Shown here in pieces: positions 33,163-43,119 of a DNA stretch of 64,000 bases (positions are counted from its first letter, which is position 1; each line of letters opens with the position of its first letter). The notes under the pieces are model-generated. The model saw nothing but the letters and a program-made list of their open reading frames with translations, was not told the origin of the DNA and ran no database searches. Origin of the DNA: Lampris incognitus (lineage: Eukaryota; Chordata; Actinopteri; Lampriformes; Lampridae); contig NC_079211.1 in assembly GCF_029633865.1 (NCBI RefSeq), positions 149,870,749 through 149,934,748 of the forward strand. Reading direction: 5' to 3'. A program made the position numbers and the translations under genes.

Positions 33163-34111
33163 TCATGTGACGTGACGCTTCCGCCTCAGAACTCACACGC
33201 CACTATGGATGTATGGTTGAATCCAAACACACAGGTTCTGTAAGATTTAAAGAAAATGTTGTTCTGTTGAAGTAATGATTCACAAAAGGGAAAAATCCCA
33301 AAGCATGTTTTGTCAAATTAGATTGAGAAGTTTGTGTTAGATTGTAGTTGGTGTATTTATTGTCTCTTCTATCCCTGAGGGGAAAGTCTGTCCTGTCACT
33401 GTCATCTACATGTAAATGCCAGTGTTTTTTATACCTTCTCCTTTGTACTTTTGAGTAGTCAATTTTATCTGCATTTCATGCGTGTTTCCATTAGCTGGCC
33501 TAAAAGCCAACAAACGACATCATTTACAGGTTGCATAAAAATGACATCATCAAAAGTGTTCCAAGAAAAATTGAGATGGAATTTTGATTTTCAGTTTCTG
33601 TAATGAAACAAATCTATATAAACTTCCTGCCTTTTGAGAGTTTGTTTGGTTTTTTTGTAAGGTTTGTCTCTATGAGTCTGCGTTTCCAGTTCCTCGTGTA
33701 GGAGTGTCAACATGAAGACGGCACTAATCATATGCTGCTTAAAGAGTAAGCAGTCATTGGACGGTGGTGCGGAGGGGCTGAAGGTAACAATGGCAGCACA
33801 GGATCACAACAGCACATCAAAAAGTCATGCATGTTAGGGTTGATACTCCGGTTCGTGCCCCTGCCCGAGGCAATAGGAAGAAATAACTGGAGTTGGTCCC
33901 CGGGTGCTGCCCACTGCTCCTAGCTACACCGCTAGCATGGGTTAAATGCTAAGTGAATTTCATTGTACGTATGTACAAATGACATGAAGTCCAGTCCATT
34001 CTATTCACAACACGTCTTCCGGTTCCGTTTGTATTTTTTCCTTGTACTTTTTTTTAAAGCGTAACTAATCACTAGACCACTCTAGTGAGTTTGAGGACGT
34101 CGACGGGCTAA
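33163..34111. other. ckap2l 3' flank
   Basis: Contains the presumed 3' untranslated region. No standard AATAAA was seen near the stop codon, so the end of the transcript is not placed. Confidence 0.35.
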
Positions 34112-34530
34112 AAATATGGCGGGCTGCTCCGTTGCCTACCAACACGTGGCTTTCCGGTTCGAATCCCCATGTTACCTCCGGCTTGGTCGGGCGTCCCTAC
34201 AGACAATTGGCCGTGTCTGCTGGTGGGAAGCCGGATTTGGGTGTGTGTTGTGGTCGCTGCACTGGCGCCTCCTCTGGTTAGTCAGAGCGCCTGTTCGGGG
34301 GGAGGGGGAAATAGCGTGATCCTCCCACGCGCTACATCCCCCTTGTGAAACTCCTCACTGTCCGGTGAAAAGCAGCAGCTGGTGACTCCACATGTATTGG
34401 AGGAGGCATGTGGTAGTCTGCAGCCTTCCCCGGATCAGCAGAGAGGGTGGAGCAGAGACCAAGACAGCTCAGAAAAATGGGGTAATTGGCCAAGTACAAC
34501 TGGGAGAAAAAAAAGGGGGGGGGGCAAAAC
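34112..34530 (+). repeat. tRNA-headed SINE, family B, full length
   Basis: The B-box-like CCGGTTCGAATCCCC is well preserved. The body and the GGCCAAGTACAACTGGGAG tail follow, then G-rich runs. Confidence 0.85.
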
Positions 34531-34593
34531 AAAACACGGCAGGCTGGTCTGGGGGGGGGGGAGGAGCATGTTTGAAAAAAACATGTCATAAAA

Positions 34594-34798
34594 GTGCCCT
34601 CTAGGGTGGCCCGGTGTGCAAGACAACATGGTGTGGTGCCCTCTAGGGGGCCTTTCCATTGGACAAACTGATAAAGGTGCTTTAGGGTGCCCTTCCAGTA
34701 GACACACCATGATCCAGTGCATTAATGGGTGCCCTGCCGGTGTAGAAAACGCAATACAGTGCCATATAGGCTGCCTGGCCTACATGCTGGAAAACTAG
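34594..34798 (+). repeat. Degenerate tandem repeat, about five units of 40-42 bp
   Basis: Each unit begins with a GTGC word (GTGCCCTCTAGGG, GTGCCCTCTAGGGGG, GTGCTTTAGGGTG, GTGCATTAATGGGTG, GTGCCATATAGG), followed by a CCTTCCAGT-like and a GACAAAAC-like segment. Units are strongly diverged. Confidence 0.6.
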
Positions 34799-34818
34799 TT
34801 GGCCTCCACATGGTACTA

Positions 34819-35045
34819 CATCCATCCATCCATTATCCGAACCGCTTATCCTGCTCTCAGGGTCACGGGGATGCTGGAGACTATCCCAGCAGACACTGGG
34901 CGGCAGGTGGGGAGACACCCTGGACAGGCCGCCAGGCCATTACAGGGCGCCCATGCACACACAGGGAAAATGTAGTACGGCCGATTCACTGACCGATATG
35001 TCTGGACTGTGGGAGGAAACTGGAGCACCCGGGAGGAAACCCGCT
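34819..35045 (-). repeat. SINE family A, inverted, 5' part missing
   Basis: CATCCATCCATCCATTATCC through GGCGGCAGGTGGGGAGACAC and on to GTGGGAGGAAACTGGAGC. Confidence 0.8.
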
Positions 35046-35541
35046 ACATGCGATAACAAAAAGGTCCGCTGCATACAAGTGGTGCCCTTTTTATTTCTTT
35101 CCGCCCTTTCCCCTCAAACAGCCCGATTCTATGCTTGGCTTTCCAACACGTGCAAGACGTTCGGTTTACTGTTAATACATGCCGGTTAATATATGGCCTT
35201 TTCCCAACATTCAGATATTGTGGATCAGCTCTGACGATTACTCCCGTTCTGTCTGCAGCCCGTCAACACGAATTATTGTAGGACTCGTTTTGGAACAAGC
35301 GCTTTGTTTTGTAACGGTTAGCCAACGGTAGGACTGTTATTTTGGCACAGAGAAGGGGGAAGAGAATCCAGAAGACCAAGTTCAGTCGACAGCGTGAGCC
35401 AATGTTTCTACCGCCTTGGCTGCTTTACGGTCCAATAAAGAGATACTGCTCCATTGTAACCCGTCACCGAACGGGTTACAATGAGCTGGAACGTTAGGGA
35501 GGAAATATGTCATTCCAGCCGGGATGTCGATCCACTTTTAT
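35046..35541. other. LTR-like stretch without a clear identity
   Basis: CAATAAAGAG near 35,432-35,441 supplies a polyadenylation-like signal just before a TGTAACCCG...CGGGTTACA palindrome, which would fit LTR ends. No matching second LTR or coding part was found. Confidence 0.3.
35452..35483. repeat. Perfect 13-bp hairpin
   Basis: The arms CATTGTAACCCGT (35,452-35,464) and ACGGGTTACAATG (35,471-35,483) flank the six-base loop CACCGA. It contains TG...CA style LTR-terminal words. Confidence 0.85.
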
Positions 35542-35827
35542 AGGGGACCAATTAGGCAAAACTCACTTTTTCGGTGTTTTTGCATATACATGAGAGTCTC
35601 TGATGGGCCTACTCACACAGACTACCCAGTCATGTTGTTGTGCGCAGCCAAACTGAAAACTTGTGAGAAGAGTTCAGACCCAGCAGCAAGCCGTTCAAAT
35701 ATCCTTCCGCCCTTTACGTCACGGAAGGAAAATCACTAGAATAATCCCGCCCTCAGCTGAATAGCTCCACCCACCTGCCTTACATGGCTATAAAGGTCGG
35801 CAGGTTTTGCGGGTACCGCCAGCTAGC

Positions 35828-36042
35828 ATGATGTCTTCGCGGGGAAACTGCGCTGCTCTTGGCTGCAACAACCCGCACAAGTCGCTACATCGGCTCCCAA
35901 CCTCAGGGGGCAGAAGAGCTGAGGGGATAAAGTTTACTTTTGATGCAACGTTCCCGCTAACGTTGGCATGTGGCGGGTTTCCGCAGGTTTTCAATGTGAG
36001 AGCCAGGGGATGTGTCGCTTTCTCTGGCCGGGCTGCCTACGC
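35828..36042 (+). pseudogene. THAP-like zinc-finger N-terminal fragment
   Basis: It opens MMSSRGNCAALGCNNPHKSL, then HRLPTSGGRR and KFTFDATFP. The C-x4-C pair and HRLPT element are typical of the first half of THAP-like domains in fish transposons. The usual tryptophan after the RR is replaced (RRAEGIKF), and the later C-x2-H pair is not present before a MITE interrupts the sequence at 36,043. The ATG lies about 40 bases after a TATA-like box. Probably a dead first exon. Confidence 0.5.
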
Positions 36043-36665
36043 CAGTGTTTCTCAACCGGGGGTCCGCGGACCCCTAGTGGTCCGTGGTGTAATTGCAAGG
36101 GGTCCGTGAAAATAAAATATCTTTAAAAAAAGATCCTATGACATTTATAGAAATAGGATTATTTTACTCAAATGTGACTGAGACCTTTATCTACCTAAAC
36201 TATAAAGGGTAACAGGACTTTTTTCTCTAATTACATCTGTTTCACAAGTGTAATTTATTGTATTTTAATAAGAGATCTCGCTCCCGTTTGCATTGTTAAA
36301 AGTTACTGCATAAAAATTCTGTTGTTACATATATCTGAAAGCTACTGAATACATATTCTGTTTTGTTACATATTCTGTTTTGTTACATATATCTGAAAGT
36401 TACTGAATACATATTCTGTTTTGTTACATATATCTGAAAGTTACTGCATAAGAATTCTGTTTTGTTACATATATCTAAGTTACAACTGAAAGCTCTTATT
36501 TTTGCCCCAAAGAGTGACTAAATGCTATAATGCAATTTAAAATGCAGTTTATACTGTTTCTATCAAATTGCAACCCCCCTCCCCCAAGATCAGGTGGAGG
36601 GGTCCTCAGGGTAGATCAAAAATACGCAGGGGGTCCAGGACCCCCAAAAAGGTTGAGAACCACTG
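36043..36665. mobile_element. Non-autonomous hAT element with perfect target duplication
   Basis: Starts CAGTGTTTCTCAACCGGGGG and ends GGTTGAGAACCACTG. GCCTACGC occurs immediately on both sides (36,035-36,042 and 36,666-36,673). The ends are of the common CAGTGGTTCTCAACC hAT type. No coding capacity. Confidence 0.92.
36280..36485 (+). repeat. Tandem repeat inside the hAT MITE
   Basis: The module TTCTGTTTTGTTACATATAT plus CTGAAAGTTACTGAATACA repeats about four times with one partial unit. Confidence 0.75.
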
Positions 36666-37135
36666 GCCTACGCCATACCCGGACTCGCTCTGTGTCTTTG
36701 TGTCCTGACCAATGGGCTAACTTAACACGCTTTCGGAGGGCCTCCGCCGGCCCGCTTTGCCAGCATTGCTCCGGTCTTGCGGAACTAATTTTTGTTGTTG
36801 CAGCGAGCGGAGTGCCAAGTGGGCGGGGCTCTAGCGCCCAGTCCTCCCCGTTGCTCCGCTCGTCAGCTCTCGCGGCGGAGCTCAGCCGGAACCGTTTGTC
36901 CCAGTTCTTCCACGGTTCCCGCCGCCCCTCCCCCGGTCCAAGAGCTCGGTGTGTGCCTCGTGGGCGCTTCCCGGAAGACATTTTCTCAAATGCCTCGCAC
37001 ACTGAAGTGCACGCTTAAAAAAAAAGAAGAAGCAAGGGCCGTCACCTACCCGTCCGTACACCCCACCACCAACGGGGCTGCGGTTTTCAGGTCCGCCCAG
37101 CCCAGTCTGTTCAGCCGGGCTCAGCGATATGAGGC

Positions 37136-37223
37136 TACCTGGTTGGTCCTGCCAGTAGCATATACTTGCCTCACAGATTCAGCCATGCAAGTCTAAGTAC
37201 ACACAGTGAAACTGTGGATGGCT
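37136..37223 (+). pseudogene. 18S rRNA 5'-end fragment
   Basis: TACCTGGTTGGTCCTGCCAG followed by TAGCATATACTTGCCTCA, GCCATGCAAGTCTAAGTAC and CAGTGAAACTG matches the first roughly 95 bases of eukaryotic small-subunit rRNA. There are scattered substitutions, and about 11 bases are missing after AAGTAC. It stops after the ATGGCT that follows. Not a functional rRNA gene. Confidence 0.85.
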
Positions 37224-37604
37224 ACATACACAGTGATTGACGTGTTATTTTTCACACTCAAAGAAGATCCTCAAGTATCAGTCAACTCGGTAGAGTGGAT
37301 TGAAGAGGTTCTGTTCACATCTCATTCTCACCTGGGAAGGACAACGGACTGGGGCCTGGGGTGCAGCAGCTCATTTGCATCAATTAGCATATGCTCAATC
37401 CAAGTAATCTGAACAGGAGGTCAACAGAGGGGTATAAAAGGATGCTAGAATGCTTAATTTGAGTGGCATTTTCAGCAAAAATAGTCAAAGACATGTTTTG
37501 GGGACCCCGAAGACTTTTATTAAATTGTCGAAAAATAGCATAATAGGTCCCCTTTAAGAGTTACAAACTGGTGGCAGCAGTGCTAACTAGGGTTTGCTTT
37601 ATAT

Positions 37605-38577
37605 CTACTACTACTTTCGGCTGCTCCCGTTAGGGGGCGCCACAGCGGATCATCCGTTTCCATCTCTTCCTGTCCTCTGCACCTTCCTCTGTCCCACCAA
37701 CCACCTGCATGTCCTCCCTCAACACATCCATAAACCTCTTTGACCTTCATCTTTTCCATATTCAGCATCCTTCTCCCAATATACCCAGCATCTCTCCTCC
37801 ACACATGTCCAAACCATCTCAATCTTGCCTCTCTTGCTTTGTCTCCAAACCGTCCAACGTGAGCTGTCCCTCTAAAATACTCGTTCCTAATCCTGTCCTC
37901 CTTCACCACTCCCAGTGAAAGTTTAGCATCTTCATCTCTGCCACCTCCAGCTCCACCTCCTGTCTTTTCATCAGTGCCACTGTCTCCAAACCATATAACA
38001 TAACTGGTCTCACAACCATCTTGTAAACCTTCTCTTTAACTCTTGCTGGTACCCTTCTGTCACAAATCACTCCTGACACTCTTCTCCACCCACTCCACCC
38101 TGCCTGCACTCTCCTCTGCACTCTCTGTTACTTTGGACAGTTGGCCCCAAGTATTTAAACTTATACGCCTTTGTCACCTCTACTCCTTGCATCCTCACCA
38201 TTCTGCTGTCCTCCCTCTCATTCATGTATAGGTATTCCATCTTGCTCCTACTGACTTTCATTCCTCTTCTCTCCAGTGCAGACCTCCACCTCTCCAGGCT
38301 CTCCTCAACCTGCACCCTACTCTCGCTACACATCACAGTGTCATCTGCAAACATCATAGTCCACGGAGACTCCTGTCTGATCTCGTCCGTCAACCTGTCC
38401 ATCACCACCATTGCAAACAAGAAAGGGCTCAGAGCCGATCCTTGATGTAATCCCATCTCCACCTTGAACCCACCTGTCACTTCTTCTGCACACCTCACCA
38501 CTGTCACACTTCCCTCATGAATATCCTGCACCACTCCTCCATACTTCTCTGCCACTCACAACTTCCTCATACAATAA
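37605..38577 (-). pseudogene. RTE-type LINE, 5'-truncated, frameshifted
   Basis: Read leftwards from 38,555: AEKYGGVVQDIHEGSVTVV, GLHQGSALSPFLFAM, a duplicated valine, WTMMFADDTVMCSESRVQ and ERRGMKVSRSK, then after frame breaks RFGDKAREARLRWFGHVW. The FADD polymerase motif remains, but the N-terminal half is absent and at least two frameshifts follow. The 3' end CGAAAGTAGTAGTAG matches the other RTE copies. Confidence 0.85.
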
Positions 38578-38619
38578 TAGAAACTGCCCCCTTTGACACA
38601 AAGCCTTCAGACCCTTTTG

Positions 38620-39570
38620 CTATTAGGCAGGAAAGCAGGTTCAAACTGTCCACATCACAGGGACCGATCCAAGTTTCTCCATTTTCCCTTTTGGCAGACG
38701 ACATCCTTTTAGAGAAAATAAGGCTTCTCTTATCTTTTCCCTGGCCCTGGAGACTGAACAGAGGTGGGAGTAGATTTTGTCATGACAGCCTCACCAGGCC
38801 TGTCAGCCGCAGTCCGCCTCCTATCCTGTCTGCCTAACTTTCCTTTCCATGGAATTCTCTGTGTTAACTCATAAGAATCTGCTTCCGTAGCAGCTTTTCG
38901 CAATTCAGTAATGCCCATCTCATTTAGATGTATCTCCATACGTCCGGGTAAACTGGTTTTGAACTGCTCCACCTGCATAAGTTGCCGAGACTCTTGAAAG
39001 GTCTAAGTGTTAGCGCTTGCCAACCACCTATCAAACACAACCTCCTGTTGCCTAGCCAAATCAAGGACAGTCTCACTTGATTTTCACTGCAGAGAGCTGA
39101 ACTTCTGTCGGTAGGTTTCTGGCACCACCCCATAGGCTGCCAAAACCACCTTCCTCACATTATCATAGTCTCTGCTGTCAGAAGCATCTAATGCAGCATA
39201 AGCTTGCTGGGCTCTGCCCTCAAGCACACTCTAGATAAGCAACGTCTATTCTCAGGCCATTTTAGCTCTTTGGCAATTTTCTCAGAAGTGTCAAAGAAAG
39301 ACCCACATAACCCCGACTGAACTTTGGCATGAGTCTCAAACAGCTGGAAACACCAAAACAAGCATTGTGCTTATGTTGTAAGTCATTGTTGTTCACTTTA
39401 AGCTTCTCTTGCTCTAATTTCCGTTTTGCTAACCTAAGCTGAAACAGCCGCTCCTCCTCTCTCTCTGCTCTTTGATGTATGGGATCTTTTAGGTGGAACA
39501 CTGAAATCAGGGTCTCCACAATCTGTGGCTTTTTAGTCTCTGGATTGATGTCTACTTGACAATATTGAGC
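38620..39570 (-). pseudogene. Decayed Gypsy-type gag
   Basis: On the minus strand: KDLLAVAQYCQVDINPETKK, a charged coiled-coil-like RAEREEERLFQLRLAKRKLE, and further on LMQVEQFKTSLPGRMEIHL, the helical capsid signature of fish Gypsy gag. Multiple stops separate them. No protease or polymerase follows before the RTE fragment. Confidence 0.55.
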
Positions 39571-41002
39571 TACTGCAAGCAAATCTTTCCTTTTTTTAAA
39601 ATAAATAAATAAATTGTTCTTAAACAAAACAACAACAACATACATACAAAACAATGTTACAGGACTGGTCCATAAAAGAAGGGGGGGGCAATTAATAAAA
39701 AATGAGGCACAGCACTCAAATCTTCCTTTTAAGCTTACGGAACTCCTTGCACCCAAAATCCCACAAAACTCCTCTACATTGAACGTTGCCATGGTTATTA
39801 TCAAATTCTCATCAATAACCAAAAGAGACAAGACTCTCACATTACCTCAAAGGTAACTATTACCAAATAGCCTTATCAACAAAACGTATAACCTGCAACA
39901 TGTGGTAGGTCATAGATCACTATATCCCCAGAAATTGATACAAACAGGCTGCACACTGAGCACTCAGAACAATGCTAATGTTACTCACAGACCACAAACC
40001 AATACACTGCAGTATACACCAGCAAAACACCTGCCACTATTAGCCAAGTAGCTATCACTTAACCAGCCAAACCAACCTGTAGACATAGTATAGCCTCATT
40101 TTTAACCTCAACCCACGGGGGAAATAATTTGTTTAATCATGTACAATCAATAGGCTTATTTTATACAGTGTGGGATTATCTTTATAAATCCAGAATCAAA
40201 CGATGGATTATAATTTATAGGTAATCATTTTTTTTATCAGCTATATGAGAATTGTGGAAATAATGGTGTAAAGAACAACAGGATAGGGACTGTAGTATAT
40301 AGACAAGACCCCTACATGGCAGTCTGTGAAATAGGCGACATTAGACCACAGTGCCTGGAAGATGGAGAGACGCCAGTAGATTTTGGAAACTCAGAACAAT
40401 GTCTTAAGAAAATCATGGTGTATGGTGGGATATGATCTCAAATCAAAGGTGTGGTCCAAGGTTGAGCTCCAGAATAGGCGGGGACAAAAATACAGTATAA
40501 AAGAGAGAGTGCTTTAGACAGGTAGTTTCAGTTGCTCCATGGACCAGCTCGGTATACTGTTATACCCCTTTGCGGACTATTGACAACAAACCTACTCACA
40601 TCAGACTTGTAAGTATTGGACACTGATCGTCTATTGAACCTTGGTTAACTGACTTTGATTCACAGTGTGTCGAAAAGACCCCCCCCACACACACACACAC
40701 GATAAATGCATTCACTAACTTCCCTTCTAGCTAGCTTAGTTTTGCCTACATCCACAACCATGTGTTTTAAGTGAGAAGTTAGCACCGTGCAGCTATTCTG
40801 CACGTAGCTGTATGTCCACGGCCTACTTCTGAACCTAGCAGCATGCGGCCTGTCCCGAGCTGAACCCAACTCACTTGTGCCTCCTCTCACAAATGGAACG
40901 CTTCGATGTAACTCGCTGACTGACGTCTCATCGCTAACCGGTTTTATCAAACATCAGTACACACCAACCTTCCAATAAATCACAGACGAGCGCCCCAAAT
41001 TA
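39571..41002. other. Unassigned; promoter-like motif and possible Gypsy leader
   Basis: Contains CAGTATAAAAGAGAGAG near 40,493, a good TATA-like box on the plus strand with no ORF after it. At 40,990-41,000 the minus strand reads TTTGGGGCGCTCGTC, resembling a proline-tRNA primer-binding site next to a candidate LTR. A CA run sits at about 40,685-40,700. Confidence 0.35.
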
Positions 41003-41622
41003 TGTTACGGACTAGTCGGGTCGAGGGGTTCAGGGTTAAACACGCAATACTAGTCCTAACCTGGAGTGGATAGAAAAGATCAAAAAGAAACAGGAAGGAG
41101 GTGTAGATAAATGTAATGGTGTGATGTTTAATAATGATGATTACAACGTATTGATTGGAATAAGGGATATAAGGATATACTAATCATTGGGAAATCATAT
41201 GCATAAGGAACAAGGCTTGTTACAAGGACATGAGGGGCTATAGTGGCGGTGGAAAAGTACCGAGTATGTCAGCAGACAGAGGAATGCAGAGTACATTATA
41301 GGAAGAGAAGTGGGGGGCAATAATAGGATAGGATGTCCCAAGAAGGAGAGTGTGTTGTGTCCATCTCCATGGAAGGTAAAAGAGTGAGGGTCGCTGACCT
41401 TAGATAAGGTTAGCGGCTCTGAATAGGAAAGGGAGTAGAGACAAGATGTGCTGTGATTTGTGGTTTCAGAAATAGGAACAGGATTTTACGACGGCAGCTG
41501 CAACAAGGAGGTCACAGCAGATGTAGAAGAAGATTACCTGGAGTCTGGATATCAGGGAGGCGGAAATGGAGTCAGATGAACGGACCAATCACAAAGAAGA
41601 CCACACATTCATGTTCAGTCAA
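41003..41622 (-). repeat. Candidate LTR of the decayed Gypsy element
   Basis: It begins TGTTACGGACTAG and can be read to GTCAACA, giving TGTT...AACA ends, with a primer-site-like motif just outside 41,003 in the correct orientation for the minus-strand gag. The far end is uncertain and no second LTR was found. Confidence 0.35.
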
Positions 41623-41632
41623 CACTTTTACG

Positions 41633-41890
41633 CTAGCAGCAAGCCCTCAAAAAGGGCTTTAGTTTTCGAGATGCTCCTACCCGAGTTAGAACAAAACACA
41701 ACCATGTTTTTTCATATCCCATATGTGTCCCATTAATGAAATGGATGGTTGTGGAACTTTATGTTTGTGGGAAATAAGTTTTTTGGGCTATTCTTTAGAC
41801 CTACCCTAATATCTGAAAAAGAGCCAAATTAGTCCAGTCCGGATAGGGGTGAGGTGACAAAAAAGCCCATAATTTCATAATGCTCACTCA
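41633..41890. repeat. Left arm of the long inverted repeat
   Basis: CTACCCGAGTTAGAACAAAA, CATATCCCATATGTGTCCC and AGTCCAGTCCGGATAGGGG occur here and, inverted, in the right arm in the mirrored order, almost without mismatch over about 190 bases. An 11-base block near 41,651 is absent from the right arm. Confidence 0.9.
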
Positions 41891-43119
41891 GAATTTCCTC
41901 AGATTTGCTGGGGTATGAAGTAGGTATCGGCCCAACATAACCAGAGAGTAATTTTTATATTTATACATAAATAAATACTGATATAAGCTCATATAAACAT
42001 AGCTTTAACTTAGGTGGAAATTGCATGTTTATGGATAGGACAAGAGCACTCCTTAACCTTTCTCTTATTCACTGGGAAAACATGGATTCCCATGGGATAT
42101 ACTGGTACTGGTTGGCCTCGGGTGCTACTGAACTAAAACCAAATGGTTGTGTGGGTTTATAATTTTGTTTTTTATTGCAAACAAGGTGAATTAAGACCTA
42201 CTACTTCTCTGGAACCAAACAAATTAGATGATTACAAAATGCCCATATTTGGAGAGGGAAAGGCCGGGTGCTGTAGGCTGCACCAAACAGTCAGGATGTG
42301 AGCAACCCAATAAAGCTTAACTAAATTACAAACATAAAGATCTAAGGTGTAGGTAGAATAACTTTTATTGAAATAATCCATTTAAATCAGAACCAAGAAC
42401 AAGAACATACCATACAAAAATAGAACAGATAAAATAAAGTGTGTGTGTGTGTGTGTGTGTGAGTATGAATGAGTGTGGAGCAAATGCTACTTCTGCAGCC
42501 TGATGCGGCCCCTAAAGTATCTCCCAGTGCCTCAGTCCGGCGGCCCCTAGCTCATATTCTCCGTGTCCTAGGCTGACGTCCACTCCCCTCGTGCCCGGGT
42601 GGCCTTCTTCCCCTCACTCCTTGCTTGTTCTCCTTTTGAAGCTTCCATGTTTCCGTGTCTTTGCCCGGTCCTTTTTGCTCCATGCATTTTGTGATCCCCA
42701 GCTTTCTCCAGTATTTTAGTCCCTCTGGTTCCTCTGTGCTTCTGTTCCTTGTTCCGCAATGCTCCAGTCTTCCTGTGTGTAAGTCTGGTTTGTCTTATTG
42801 ACAAGCCTTTGTTTGTTTCCCTTTGTTTGTTGGTTGTCCATTTGTCCTCTCCCCTAGCTCAGTATTCCCCATTGTGTTAGTTTGCTCCTTCATTGGTGTT
42901 CGGTATATTCAATTTCCTCCCCCCTGGACACTAGAAGCCTTTTGGCTCATTGTTTTGTTCTTTGTATTCTCCCCACGCCATCTAGTGTATGATTGTTCAG
43001 TTGAGTTAGTTTCTTATGTTCAACTGTTCCCCTTGTCTCTGTGTGTGTGTGTCTTTGTGACTCCTTGTTACAAACCTGAGTTTCATGACTGGGTGAAGTG
43101 TGCTTTAGATAGTGAATTG

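Larger units (their letters stand above)
35542..37553 (+). mobile_element. TTAA-type DNA transposon (Kolobok-like?) with THAP-like ORF
   Basis: The left end reads TATAGGGGACCAATTAGGC and the right end, inverted, TTAAAGGGGACCTATTATGC. TTAA flanks the right end (37,554-37,557) and TTAT the left (35,538-35,541), consistent with a TTAA duplication with one later change. Inside are a TATA-box-like CTATAAAG near 35,788, a THAP-like ORF, a nested hAT MITE, a GC-rich segment and an 18S rRNA scrap. Kolobok elements are known to use TTAA targets and to encode THAP proteins; the assignment here is an inference. Confidence 0.55.

Noticed and set aside
34140..34200. Possible functional tRNA gene from the B-box-like GGTTCGAATCC
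   Set aside because: It is the head of a SINE with a long non-tRNA body; no cloverleaf could be drawn.
36530..37018. GC-rich frames of 128-162 codons on both strands
   Set aside because: Overlapping on opposite strands, spanning a MITE boundary, with no recognisable domain; composition effect.
40493..40520. TATAAAAGAGAG as promoter of a host gene
   Set aside because: No coding exon or matching downstream signal; region looks like transposon remnants.
42568..42804. Minus-strand 78-codon frame rich in Lys/Arg/Thr
   Set aside because: No homology; lies in the non-coding part of the inverted-repeat element.
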